Shown in pieces: positions 6,282 to 14,326 of a DNA stretch of 40,764 bases. The notes below the pieces were generated by a model. It did not search any database. It was not told the origin of the DNA and saw nothing but the letters and a program-made list of their open reading frames with translations. Where the stretch lies: positions 1-40,764 of IMG/VR virus record IMGVR_UViG_3300046517_001002; one strand, written 5' to 3'. A program made the position numbers and the translations under genes. This stretch comes from a virus. Every line of letters begins with the position of its first letter. Position 1 is the stretch's first letter.

Positions 6282-6635
6282 ATGCCTCATCCTTTGTCAG
6301 TCCCCTCTTTCATGACACGGCTCGGCAACGCCGCGCGTCAGGGCACCTCCGACGAGCGTCAGGTAATATGCCCGCAACCCGACAGTATTGTCGAGTCGCG
6401 CGCCGTCACATTTCCACGCGAAACATTGACGGAATATTGTGATAATTGCGAGGGCGGAACCGTTTGGGTGCCCCGTCGCGGACCCAACGACCCTGACGGC
6501 CAAATGGTCAGATGCGACCGTTGCGACGGCGGCGGAACGATCCCCGTCGCGTGCGACACGTGCGACGAACCGGCCGATGCGTGGTTTAACCTGCATGCCT
6601 TTTGTCAACGATGCGTTGATGAGGCCCGACGATGA
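6282..6635 (+). CDS. Zinc-ribbon-like small protein
   Basis: The ATG at 6282 has GGAG eight bases upstream, giving 117 residues starting MPHPLSVPSFMTRLGNAARQ. A start at 6213 would place the operator inside the gene and is less likely. The C-terminal half has four cysteine pairs: YCDNCEGG, RCDRCDGGGT, ACDTC and FCQRC. This resembles the DnaJ-type zinc ribbon spacing and should bind two zinc ions. It is the first gene after operator 3, so it is probably repressed in lysogeny. The partner, DNA or protein, is unknown. Confidence 0.7.
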   Translation: MPHPLSVPSFMTRLGNAARQGTSDERQVICPQPDSIVESRAVTFPRETLTEYCDNCEGGTVWVPRRGPNDPDGQMVRCDRCDGGGTIPVACDTCDEPADAWFNLHAFCQRCVDEARR

Positions 6636-7087
6636 GGAAAGCCGTGCCGGATCGATTGTCGCGGGCGCGCGTGCGAAGCGGTCCTTACGGCTCGGACGAC
6701 GGTTACGGCATGAACGGCGCGTTTCGCCTCGCCGGGCCGAACGGCGCCCAGCTTGTCATCATGGCCTCCGACGCCGCCGCGCCCGAGGTGGACGGGTGGG
6801 AGCACGTGTCGGTTTCCGTGGTGAACCGCTGCCCGAACTGGCCGGAAATGTGCTTCGTCAAGAGCCTGTTCTGGGAGCCGGAGGAAACGGTGCTCCAGTT
6901 CCATCCGCCCGAAAGCACCTACGTTTCGAACCACCCGTACACGCTGCACCTGTGGCGGGACACGCGTCACGAGACCCGGATGCCGCCGCCGATCCTGGTG
7001 GGCGTCAAGGCGGCGGGCGATCTGACCGGGCGCAGGGACGAGGTCGCGCGGCTGGAGCGGCTACGGGACGCGGGGAAGCTGACATGA
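6632..7087 (+). CDS. Conserved phage protein (DUF7694-like)
   Basis: The 151-residue product starts at an ATGA overlap with the preceding stop. It contains NGAFRLAGPNGAQLVIMASD, WEHVSVSVVNRCPNWPEMCF, VKSLFWEPEETVLQFHPPES and NHPYTLHLWR. I recall this pattern from a conserved phage family of unknown function (DUF7694-like); the number needs checking. It is soluble and carries no catalytic motif I can name. The gene is part of the rightward operon of overlapping small genes behind operator 3. Confidence 0.7.
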   Translation: MRKAVPDRLSRARVRSGPYGSDDGYGMNGAFRLAGPNGAQLVIMASDAAAPEVDGWEHVSVSVVNRCPNWPEMCFVKSLFWEPEETVLQFHPPESTYVSNHPYTLHLWRDTRHETRMPPPILVGVKAAGDLTGRRDEVARLERLRDAGKLT

Positions 7088-7290
7088 CGACCAGCGCCGA
7101 GGACATCGAGCGGATAGCCGACGAGGTCAGCCCGTGGTCCGCCGCCATCGCGACCCGGCTGCGGGCCGTGGCGTGGCGCGTGGGGCGGCTGGAGCGCGCG
7201 GCCGATGAGATCGTGGACGACGCGCGCGTGACTGAGCGCCGGGCCGCCTGGGTGGCGCGCAAGCGGCTGCCAATGGGGCATGTGGGGTAA
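7084..7290 (+). CDS. Hypothetical 68-residue helical protein
   Basis: The ATG overlaps the preceding stop (ATGA), and the stop overlaps the next start (TAATG). The product begins MTTSAEDIERIADEVSPWSA and is a charged amphipathic helix through most of its length, perhaps a coiled coil (RLERAADEIVDDARVTERRA). No family was recognised. Confidence 0.65.
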   Translation: MTTSAEDIERIADEVSPWSAAIATRLRAVAWRVGRLERAADEIVDDARVTERRAAWVARKRLPMGHVG

Positions 7291-7508
7291 TGACGATCTG
7301 TGATTGCTGCCACCGTGAAGTTGATTACGTGCGCCACTCGATGTGGCATGGCCACGCGGCCATCTGCCTCGCGTGCTTTTACGTCTGGTATGACTGCGGC
7401 GACGAGATTTCGTCGGACCCCGTGAAGATCAAAGCCTATGTGCTGCGCGCCCACGCGAGCGGCGAGTGGCCGTTCACCGCCGATCTCGAGCGGGCGCGAA
7501 GACGGTGA
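7290..7508 (+). CDS. Small putative zinc-finger protein
   Basis: The 72-residue product begins MTICDCCHREVDYVRHSMWH and continues GHAAICLACFYVWYDCGDE. CDCC and CLAC are about 22 residues apart and could form one zinc knuckle, as in many small phage proteins. Start and stop both overlap neighbours (TAATG; GTGA). Its function is unknown. Confidence 0.65.
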   Translation: MTICDCCHREVDYVRHSMWHGHAAICLACFYVWYDCGDEISSDPVKIKAYVLRAHASGEWPFTADLERARRR

Positions 7509-7795
7509 CCGGCCCCGCGCCCCGCTACGGCCGGCGGGTCCAGTATTACGGGCTGGTGCCGTCAACGATGGCATACGCCTGTTACAAGTTGGCCCACGAT
7601 CTGCGGAACGAGGCGGCGATGGGCTGGGGACCGGTGCCGATGACGTGGACCACCGGCGAGGGCGGCGGCAGGTATCACAACACGATCAGCCGGCTTGAAG
7701 CGGCCGAGCGCCTGACGGAGCAGGGCGACAGATGGGCGGCGGAGGCCGCGACCGGTGTGCCGAACACAACAGACCGCGCCAAAATCGGCGGGTGA
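7505..7795 (+). CDS. Hypothetical 96-residue protein
   Basis: The GTG at 7505 overlaps the preceding stop (GTGA). The product contains YYGLVPSTMAYACYKLAHDL and a C-terminal segment NTISRLEAAERLTEQGDRWA. It has no recognised domain. It is the last gene of the rightward run and converges on the minus-strand RepL-like gene. Confidence 0.6.
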   Translation: MTGPAPRYGRRVQYYGLVPSTMAYACYKLAHDLRNEAAMGWGPVPMTWTTGEGGGRYHNTISRLEAAERLTEQGDRWAAEAATGVPNTTDRAKIGG

Positions 7796-7805
7796 TGGCG
7801 TGCCA

Positions 7806-8339
7806 TCATGCCACCGCGCGCAACTCCGTGAACGGATACCGGTTTGACACGCCGGCGATTTCAGGCGCCGCCCGTTGAGCGATCTCTCGGGGTTCCAGCG
7901 GCAGGTTCGTGGCCACGCGGGGGTTGACGCGGTAGCGGAAAAACCGCCCGTCGCGCTCCCGCAGCAGGGCGTTGCATCTGGCGAGGTCGGACAGCATCCG
8001 TCCGAGATCGCGCACGCTGGTCTCCATCTCTGCGGCCATTTTCGGTCGGTCGATCGGCACCTCGCCGTCGAAGCGGTCGGCCAACTCCAGGCACAGATCC
8101 CAGAGTTCGCTGGTTTTGACGCTTCGTTTGGCGTTCAGCCGCAGCCATTTCCGCATGGCGCGGACACGAAACATATCGACCATCATGAAGCCCCATCCTC
8201 CTGTTCCCGTTTCGGTCTCACGTTCGACCGTCCCGACAATAGCCATTCTGACGCGGTGAGGCACGTCAGGGAAGTTCAGAACCAACTGTTGGAGCCGGGT
8301 CGCCTGGGGCACGGTCAGCAGGTCGTGGCGACGGGGCAT
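7806..8339 (-). CDS. RepL-like winged-helix protein (possible replication initiator)
   Basis: This 177-residue protein is read against its neighbours. Residues about 50-145 resemble the winged-helix arrangement of RepL-type plasmid and phage replication proteins: GWGFMMVDMFRVRAMRKWLR, SELWDLCLELADRFDGEVPI, then a recognition-helix region PKMAAEMETSVRDLGRMLSD, and a wing ending FFRYRVNPRVATN. RepL proteins initiate replication of small plasmids. Its upstream region (8340-8542) holds a consensus DnaA box, tandem TAGAT repeats and a CG run. A transcriptional regulator with the same fold is the main alternative. No catalytic residues are expected or seen. Confidence 0.5.
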   Translation of the reverse strand: MPRRHDLLTVPQATRLQQLVLNFPDVPHRVRMAIVGTVERETETGTGGWGFMMVDMFRVRAMRKWLRLNAKRSVKTSELWDLCLELADRFDGEVPIDRPKMAAEMETSVRDLGRMLSDLARCNALLRERDGRFFRYRVNPRVATNLPLEPREIAQRAAPEIAGVSNRYPFTELRAVA

Positions 8340-8428
8340 TGTGCATAACTCCGACTCGGGCCGAGGACTGGTGTTCTTTTACGTACCCGACTGTGGTCTA
8401 TTCGGGACACCTGTCAACCCGCCCAACA

Positions 8429-8499
8429 CGCGCGCGCGCGCGTAGATTAGTAGATCGTTAGATCTACCCTTGATGTACTCCGTACCAACCTGTGGATAA
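8429..8499. promoter_or_regulatory. Origin-like intergenic region with DnaA box
   Basis: This region lies between divergent genes. It contains a (CG)7 run (8429-8442), three TAGAT repeats spaced exactly 8 bases apart (8443, 8451, 8459) flanked by GTAGAT/ATCTAC arms, and TGTGGATAA (8491-8499), the exact complement of the DnaA box TTATCCACA. The combination looks like a small replication origin or a complex control region. One DnaA box alone could occur by chance. Confidence 0.4.
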
Positions 8500-8542
8500 C
8501 CCGTTGATCAAGCAAGCAAGATTGCTCAGGAAAGGGAGACCG

Positions 8543-8791
8543 ATGGACACCACCGACCACGTCAGCCAGACGCTGACCCGCTACCGCCGAGGTGATGCCC
8601 TGTCGGCGCGCGACATCGCGGTGTTGCGTGTGTGGCTACGGTCGTGGATCGATGACCGGCACCGGCGAACGATCGGCGCCGACCGCCTGTATGCCGAGAT
8701 CGACCAGATCCTGACGCGCGCCGGGGTCGACTGGTGGATCGAGCGGGCCCGCGACGTTGGCATCGACCCGCTGCCTGACGCTGTGCTATAA
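8543..8791 (+). CDS. Hypothetical 82-residue protein
   Basis: The ATG at 8543 was chosen because AAAGGGAG lies just upstream; an earlier in-frame ATG at 8492 overlaps the DnaA-box-like site. The product begins MDTTDHVSQTLTRYRRGDAL and is helical and basic, ending VDWWIERARDVGIDPLPDAV. No family was recognised. It is divergent from the RepL-like gene. Confidence 0.65.
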   Translation: MDTTDHVSQTLTRYRRGDALSARDIAVLRVWLRSWIDDRHRRTIGADRLYAEIDQILTRAGVDWWIERARDVGIDPLPDAVL

Positions 8792-8859
8792 AGGGCGGGC
8801 CGGGCGGCGCTGCTAACGCCGGTCACCGGCCCTGACCGACCACGAGAAGGAACCTCGCG

Positions 8860-9072
8860 ATGGCTACCCCGCACATAATCGCGCTCGCCGCGCTCGTCAT
8901 CCTGGCGCAATACAATCCCGCCGGCCCCAACGGGCCGTGGGCGCCGCGTCAGTATGCCCCCGTGCCCAACACGACGGGCCACTGGATGCCGCCCACGCTG
9001 CCCCCGGGCAGCCCAGGCATCACGATACCGGACCCCACCCCGCCCGCCCCGCCGCTCGGCTGGAGACGCTGA
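8860..9072 (+). CDS. Small proline-rich protein with signal-like N-terminus
   Basis: This 70-residue product has AAGGA eight bases before the ATG. Its first 17 residues (MATPHIIALAALVILAQ) form a short hydrophobic segment like a signal peptide or membrane anchor. The remainder is proline- and glycine-rich (NPAGPNGPWAPRQYAPVP, PPTLPPGSPG). There is no lipobox cysteine, so an outer-membrane spanin is not supported. It is paired with a membrane protein gene two bases downstream. An envelope role is possible. Confidence 0.6.
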   Translation: MATPHIIALAALVILAQYNPAGPNGPWAPRQYAPVPNTTGHWMPPTLPPGSPGITIPDPTPPAPPLGWRR

Positions 9073-9073
9073 C

Positions 9074-9244
9074 ATGTGGGCGCTCCTGGGCATCCTGTTC
9101 ATAGCGGCGCTGGTCTTTCCGCCGCTCGGCATGGTTCTGGTCATGCTCGTGGCCTGGGCGGCCGAATACTGGTGGGTATTCGTGCCCGGCGGGATTTTTT
9201 GGTTCGCCATCATGAGCGGCGGTTGCCACCACCGCGATTACTGA
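9074..9244 (+). CDS. 56-residue two-span membrane protein
   Basis: The ATG at 9074 follows the preceding stop by one base (TGACATG). MWALLGILFIAALVFPPLGM, VLVMLVAWAAEYWW and FVPGGIFWFAIMSG indicate two close transmembrane helices, with a short polar tail GGCHHRDY. The FPPLG and PGGIF elements loosely recall Pmp3/YqaE proteolipids. A holin-like lysis role is also possible given the small size and lack of another candidate, but no endolysin is adjacent. The last 7 bases overlap the convergent virion gene at 9238. Confidence 0.6.
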   Translation: MWALLGILFIAALVFPPLGMVLVMLVAWAAEYWWVFVPGGIFWFAIMSGGCHHRDY

Positions 9245-11280
9245 CCTGAGAGATACCCGAGCAAGCCGGCCACCTTGGGGTCCATCGGCAGGCGTGGCCC
9301 CGGTGGTGTCGATGCCATTCTGATCCCCAGAGGCGAAGTCAGCGCTTTGGCCGTGACATACGGCGCCGCGTCGGTCGCCACGGCGGCGGCGAGAGCAGGC
9401 AACCCGCCATAATGGTGCGCCATCGCCCAACGAACCGGTGCCGTCACCGCCTGCCCGGTCTGCAACGCCCCGGAGGTGTTGGACGTATTCATCAGCCGCT
9501 CGGTTTCCTTGACGTTGCCGGCGGCTCTCAACAGGTCGCGCAGGTTCTGGGCCACCGTTGGGTCGCCGTATAGCGCCGCCGTCCCCTCGGGTCGGTCGAT
9601 TTGCTGGCCGCGCATTCTGGTCAGAAACGAGCCGGCGGACGGTACGTCCGTGGCGCCCTGCTGTCCCGCGGTGGCCAATACGGCGCGGCGGAGTTGATAG
9701 GCCGCGAGCGCGTCGGCCGCCGCGGGCACCCGGTCGCGAAGCTGTTGCATCGCGTCGTTGCTGTTGAGCAGAGCCGTCGCCGCCGCGTCGGGGCTGGTTT
9801 TCTCCTGCCCGGGGTTACGCGCGGTGATCGCTTTCGCCAACGTCGTGTCGATGAAATTGTGCGCGTCGACCGTGCTCTGGTTGGCCGCGCCGAACTCCTT
9901 GGCCAGCCCGGCACCCTCGGCGGTGCCCTTCATGCCTTCCGAGATCCCGCCGTAAAGCGAACGCAGCCGGTCCATCCCCAGGCTGTCGATGATTTCCGGC
10001 GTGCCCATCGCCTTGCCGATCTGGCTCTTGATGGCGTGCGCCTGTTCCCACGTCATCGTCTTGCCCATCGGCAGATCGGCCGTCAGCGCGTCCAGCCAAC
10101 CTTGCGCGGTGCCGGACCCGAAAGCTTTTTGCGTCGCGGGCATGCCCGCCAGCGCCGGGGGGTTGGCCATTTCGGTCAATGCCATGCGGTAGGCTGTCGG
10201 GTCCACCGGCGCGCCGGCGAGCTTTTCGTTCAACGGGTTCCACACCGCGGCCTGCTCTTTCGGGAACGTGTTGGCGTGCCAGTCCTGCAAGATCCGCTGC
10301 ACGCTGCCCCCGGCTTCGGCTTTTGTCGCCTCGGGGCCAAGCAGTCTGGCGGTGTCCTCCACCGCGGCATGGAACTGACCCGACGTGTCGCGCTGGGCCG
10401 GTTGCATCACACCAGCCGAAAATGGCGCCTTCGTCACTCCCGCCTCAAGGACGCGCGTGTTGGGGTTCTCCGTGACCGACCCCGCCGAGCGCGGGAATAT
10501 CCGTAACCGTTCCAGGGCGGCGGCCATATCCGTCAGCGCGCCCTGGCTCATGTTCCACAGCTTGCCGACCGCGTCGGATATCTTGCCCGTCACGCCGGCC
10601 CCGACGACGTTGCCCGCCAGCCTCACGGACGGCTTGAGCCAATCCGGCACGTAATCCGATGACGCGGCGGCCTCGCCGGCGGCCGCGCCGGCGCCACCGG
10701 CGGCGACCTGACCAGCCGCCAGTGGGCCGGAACTGACCGGGGCCGTCCCCACGAACGGACGCACCAGGGCGGGCGCCGCGTCCACTACCTGGGGCAATTT
10801 CGTGCCGATCCCCATCGGCGTGATCATCGAGGCGCCGGCCTCGTTCACCAGCGACCGAGCCGCCTCCGCCCGGTCCTGCGGCGTGCGTAGCTTCGGATCT
10901 TGCTCCGTTCTGGGCAGGCCGATCCCGGTCAGCAGGTTTTGCAGCATATCCGAGGGCGCGGTGGCGGTCCCGCCCGCCGCGCGAACGCCGACGCGCGGCA
11001 GCCACGTCCCCAGGTCGAGCGCGGCGGTCAATGGGGTGGCGAGGCCCGTGATCACGTCCCGCGTTCCGAGCCCAAGGCCACGCCCCTGCGCCGCCAGCCA
11101 GTCGTCCCATGATTGGCCCGGGCCGGTCGCGGTCGGTAATTTCTTCATCGACGTGGACAGTATCGACGGCGTTCTGACCGGCGCCGTGTCATCGTCGGTC
11201 GCCGCCGGCGCGGTCGCGCCAGCCGGGAGCGTGGTGCCCATGCTGTTGAAGCGAATGGGGGCGTCGTCTCCCTCGGCCAT
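9238..11280 (-). CDS. Internal virion (ejection) protein
   Basis: This 680-residue, alanine- and glycine-rich, mainly helical protein is the last gene of the virion operon, one base after the stop of the transglycosylase-bearing gene. No enzymatic motif was seen. Its size, position and low-complexity N-terminal 250 residues fit the large internal or ejection proteins that short-tailed phages release into the cell envelope with DNA. A hydrophobic, alanine-rich segment (PLAAGQVAAGGAGAAAGEAA) lies near residue 190. Helical blocks such as NFIDTTLAKAITARNPGQ follow. The assignment rests on context, not sequence similarity. Confidence 0.6.
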   Translation of the reverse strand: MAEGDDAPIRFNSMGTTLPAGATAPAATDDDTAPVRTPSILSTSMKKLPTATGPGQSWDDWLAAQGRGLGLGTRDVITGLATPLTAALDLGTWLPRVGVRAAGGTATAPSDMLQNLLTGIGLPRTEQDPKLRTPQDRAEAARSLVNEAGASMITPMGIGTKLPQVVDAAPALVRPFVGTAPVSSGPLAAGQVAAGGAGAAAGEAAASSDYVPDWLKPSVRLAGNVVGAGVTGKISDAVGKLWNMSQGALTDMAAALERLRIFPRSAGSVTENPNTRVLEAGVTKAPFSAGVMQPAQRDTSGQFHAAVEDTARLLGPEATKAEAGGSVQRILQDWHANTFPKEQAAVWNPLNEKLAGAPVDPTAYRMALTEMANPPALAGMPATQKAFGSGTAQGWLDALTADLPMGKTMTWEQAHAIKSQIGKAMGTPEIIDSLGMDRLRSLYGGISEGMKGTAEGAGLAKEFGAANQSTVDAHNFIDTTLAKAITARNPGQEKTSPDAAATALLNSNDAMQQLRDRVPAAADALAAYQLRRAVLATAGQQGATDVPSAGSFLTRMRGQQIDRPEGTAALYGDPTVAQNLRDLLRAAGNVKETERLMNTSNTSGALQTGQAVTAPVRWAMAHHYGGLPALAAAVATDAAPYVTAKALTSPLGIRMASTPPGPRLPMDPKVAGLLGYLSGQ

Positions 11281-11281
11281 G

Positions 11282-13576
11282 TTACTGCCCTATCTCGATG
11301 CGGGTGAGCGTGCCATCCGGCAGACGCACCAGATTGCCGTGCCGCAGATTGTTCTGTCGCAAAAACTCGTGCTGCGCGGCCGGTGGGCGGGCGGCGAAAT
11401 CGGCGGGCATCTTCACGACGTAATCCGGCAGGCTCGCTTCGGCTTTGCGGCGAGCCTGCGCCCATGTAACGCCAGATTTGCCGTCGTCATAAAAGTCCTC
11501 GACCTTGTTCATGAAGTCGCGCTTACGAAACTCCGACTGTTCCAGATATGAAATCACATCGGCGCGCGTCGTCGGGTCTTGCAACTGGCTCGGCCCAAGA
11601 TGTTGCAGAAACCGCATGTCGCCATCGGACAGCGATCCCATCGAGAACCCTGACCGCAGCCCCATGATGGTTTTGTTAATCAGTCCCTCGAACGCCTGTT
11701 GCGCGCCCCATTTCTCTTTTTGCGCCTGGGTACCCAGACCGGCCGAGACCAGAATATCGCGCCCCGTGTGGCCGCCATAATCGAAGTTTTCGAGCGGTGT
11801 GGATTTGCCGGCGGCATCGCTGAACGCCTTCAGCATCTGAAAATTATCGATGTTGTTTCGTATCTGATCGCGCGCGGTGTCGAACTCGTCGCGCTGCTTG
11901 GAGACGCGGGTGCCCTCGGTCGCCGCCGCCGCTGTCTTGCGGGCTTGCTCGGCCCTGGCCTCTTCAAGCGCCAACGCGTTCTTCTGTGTCGTTTCGGTAT
12001 CAGCCTGCTTGCGCGCGTCGTCGCGTTCCTTGGTCCACGCGTCGAACCGCTGCTTGTCCTGCTGCTCGATCCAGCGCGCCTGCTGCTCGACGGCGAGCTT
12101 GCGCGCGTTCTCGCGGAGCGTGTTTTCCTTGTCGAGGATCGCATTGTAGTCCTCGCGCGCCTTCCCCGCCGCCGCCGGGTCCGCGCCGCGCCTGGCCTGC
12201 TGGTAGAGCAGCTCGGCGTTTTTCTTCTGTTCCGCGATCTGGCGTAGCTGGTCAGCGTCGGGCTGCGCGTTGAACAGCCGCTGCTGGTCGGTGCTCGGCG
12301 GCGCGATCGGGTGCGCCTGTTGGTATGCCTCGTAGCTGTCGGGGGCCGGCGCGGTCGGCCCGCCTGGCCCCGCCGCCACGACCACGCCGCCCGGCGCCGG
12401 GGCGGACCCTGGACCGGGCGCCAGCGTCGTCGGATCGGCGCCGGCACCGACCATGCCCGCGCGAATATCGGCCACGTCGGCGGCCGTGCCAGGCATCGTC
12501 GGCGCCGGCCCACCCGTGGTGGGTGCTCCCGGCCCGGCGACCTGGGCGCCGGCCGATGGCGCGATCGGCGCCTCGGGTGCTGGTAGCGTGGGCCGTGCCG
12601 TCGCCGTTCCCGGCGTGGGTGCGCCAGGGGGTGCCGCCGCGGTCGTCTTCGCCCCCGGCACGTAGCGCAGGACATGGTTGACGTAGTCCGGATCGCCGCC
12701 ACCGTTGTAGAGTTTCAGCGCCTTGGCGATGCCTTGCGGCGTGCTGAAGTCAGCGCCGTTGGCTTTCGCCTTGGCGGCGAAGTAATCGGCGGCGAAGTTG
12801 ATGTTGGTGCGCGGGTCGCGCAGTTGCGCCGGGTTCTTGATCCCGGTCATGCCGTAGCCTGGATCGGCCGCCGTCTTTGGCGATATCTGGCCGATGCCGA
12901 TCTCCCCCGCCGCGCCGGTGGCGCCTGGGTTGAAGCCGGACTCCTGCCGGTGCTGCGCGATGAGTATCTCGACCGGGATGCCCGTGCGCGCCGACGCTTC
13001 CTGATAAAACGGCATGTATTCGGGCGGCACCTCAACCGAGCCGCCACCGGCCGTGCCGATATTGGTGTTTGTCCCCCCGCCGGCGAGCGTGGGCGGCAAC
13101 CCCTGCATCTGCTGCATCTTCTGTTGCAGCGTCAGCAACGGGATCGCGTCCTTGATCCGCGCGAGCTGGTCCTGTTGGCCCTGCCGCTGCTGGTCGTAAG
13201 CCGCCGCGGCACGGGCCGCCGACACGCTTTGCGTCTCGCCCAGGCTTTGCCGCGCGCCCATCTGGCCCTGCGCGATGATCGAGCCCAGCGTGTGCGGCTG
13301 GTAGCTGTAATCCGACGCCGCCATCATCCGCAGACCCATCGCCTGCGCCGCCGACAGCCCGCCCTGCTCGCGTTCCGCCGTCGAGCCGTATTGCTGACCG
13401 CCGCCGAGCGCCTCGCCCAGCAACGACAGGAAACCGCGTCCCTCGTGGGACGAGGCGGTCGGCGCGTTTGATTGCGCCACCGGCGGCGGGCGTAGCGTCT
13501 GGGCGATGAGTTGTTGCAACGTCGCCTGATCCAGGCCACCCGCGGCGGCGGTGTCAGGCGTGGTGTCGTCGGCCAT
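11282..13576 (-). CDS. Internal virion protein with SLT lytic transglycosylase domain
   Basis: The ATG at 13576 overlaps the previous stop (TAATG) and yields 764 residues; a longer frame upstream runs through the neighbouring gene. Residues 183-308 match a soluble lytic transglycosylase (lysozyme-like) fold: IPVEILIAQHRQESGFNPGA places the catalytic Glu212, followed by GEIGIGQISPKTA, NINFAADYFAAK and ALKLYNGG. The N-terminal 180 residues are Gln/Ala-rich. A Pro-rich linker (about 310-460) leads to a long charged coiled-coil region. Lytic transglycosylase domains on large virion proteins of short-tailed phages cut peptidoglycan locally to let DNA through, as in T7 gp16. It is also the only murein hydrolase recognised in the genome. 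Confidence 0.85.
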   Translation of the reverse strand: MADDTTPDTAAAGGLDQATLQQLIAQTLRPPPVAQSNAPTASSHEGRGFLSLLGEALGGGQQYGSTAEREQGGLSAAQAMGLRMMAASDYSYQPHTLGSIIAQGQMGARQSLGETQSVSAARAAAAYDQQRQGQQDQLARIKDAIPLLTLQQKMQQMQGLPPTLAGGGTNTNIGTAGGGSVEVPPEYMPFYQEASARTGIPVEILIAQHRQESGFNPGATGAAGEIGIGQISPKTAADPGYGMTGIKNPAQLRDPRTNINFAADYFAAKAKANGADFSTPQGIAKALKLYNGGGDPDYVNHVLRYVPGAKTTAAAPPGAPTPGTATARPTLPAPEAPIAPSAGAQVAGPGAPTTGGPAPTMPGTAADVADIRAGMVGAGADPTTLAPGPGSAPAPGGVVVAAGPGGPTAPAPDSYEAYQQAHPIAPPSTDQQRLFNAQPDADQLRQIAEQKKNAELLYQQARRGADPAAAGKAREDYNAILDKENTLRENARKLAVEQQARWIEQQDKQRFDAWTKERDDARKQADTETTQKNALALEEARAEQARKTAAAATEGTRVSKQRDEFDTARDQIRNNIDNFQMLKAFSDAAGKSTPLENFDYGGHTGRDILVSAGLGTQAQKEKWGAQQAFEGLINKTIMGLRSGFSMGSLSDGDMRFLQHLGPSQLQDPTTRADVISYLEQSEFRKRDFMNKVEDFYDDGKSGVTWAQARRKAEASLPDYVVKMPADFAARPPAAQHEFLRQNNLRHGNLVRLPDGTLTRIEIGQ

Positions 13577-13911
13577 TAAACCCTCCCCAGCAGGCCGGGC
13601 ACGGCCGCGCCTTGGGGCGTGCCCTGGCGCTGCTGTAGCATTTGCATGATCTGCTCGAGCGTCATCCCCGCACCCGGCGCCCCGCCCCCAATGCCCCCAA
13701 CGCCCCCGCCACCAGCGCCCGCCGTGGGCCGCGATGTCCACCCCGCCGCGGCGATCGATTGCGCCTGCGCGGCGTTCTGGGGTTGGATGTTCGTCCCCAT
13801 CATCTGCCCGAGGTTGGTCCAGAAATCATTGCCCTGAGAGGTCGGGTCTTGCCAGTTGCCCGGCGGGGACCACGTCTGTTGCTGCTGCTGGTCTTTGGGG
13901 TCATCGGCCAT
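13576..13911 (-). CDS. Small glycine/glutamine-rich virion-module protein
   Basis: The 111-residue product starts at 13911, one base after the preceding stop, and overlaps the next gene by TAATG. It begins MADDPKDQQQQQTWSPPGNW. A glycine-rich linker GAGGGGVGGIGGGAPG is followed by MTLEQIMQMLQQRQGTP. It resembles its neighbour at 13913-14326 in composition, ending similarly in GLLG. A structural or chaperone role in the internal core is inferred from position. Confidence 0.65.
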   Translation of the reverse strand: MADDPKDQQQQQTWSPPGNWQDPTSQGNDFWTNLGQMMGTNIQPQNAAQAQSIAAAGWTSRPTAGAGGGGVGGIGGGAPGAGMTLEQIMQMLQQRQGTPQGAAVPGLLGRV

Positions 13912-13912
13912 G

Positions 13913-14326
13913 TCAGAAACCTAACAATCCTGTTGCCCTGGCCGCCGGCATCGACTGCGCGGTCTGCCCGACGCCGGTGGCTGAATTGAGCAACGCCTCG
14001 CGCCGCTGTTGCAGCAAGCGCACGAGCTGATCGAGCGACGATGGGGCGTGCGGCTGCCCGGTGGGGCCGACGCCTGGGGACGGCGCCTGTAGCGGCTGAC
14101 CGCCGGCGGCCGGGGCGTTGCCGCCCATGCCCTTGCTCAACCCCGCCAGTGCCTTGGCCAGGTCGCCGGAACTGGCGCCCGTGGTATCCGTGCCGCCGGC
14201 GTAGGTCGGGGTAAATTCATTGGCGTTAAAGCCGCTCGGCAGCGACCCCGATGGCAGCGAATAGGCCGACCCCGCGCCGGTGGAGAACAGACTGTCCAGA
14301 AAAGCCGGGTCGATCGTGCCTGACAT
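13913..14326 (-). CDS. Small virion-module protein
   Basis: The ATG at 14326 overlaps the stop of the preceding gene (TGATG), giving 137 residues. It starts MSGTIDPAFLDSLFSTGAGS, continues through a Gly/Ser/Pro-rich middle, and has a C-terminal helix SSLDQLVRLLQQRREALLNS. It ends ATGLLGF, resembling the downstream neighbour's tail. No family was recognised. A virion or assembly role is suggested by its place in the internal-protein cluster. Confidence 0.65.
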   Translation of the reverse strand: MSGTIDPAFLDSLFSTGAGSAYSLPSGSLPSGFNANEFTPTYAGGTDTTGASSGDLAKALAGLSKGMGGNAPAAGGQPLQAPSPGVGPTGQPHAPSSLDQLVRLLQQRREALLNSATGVGQTAQSMPAARATGLLGF

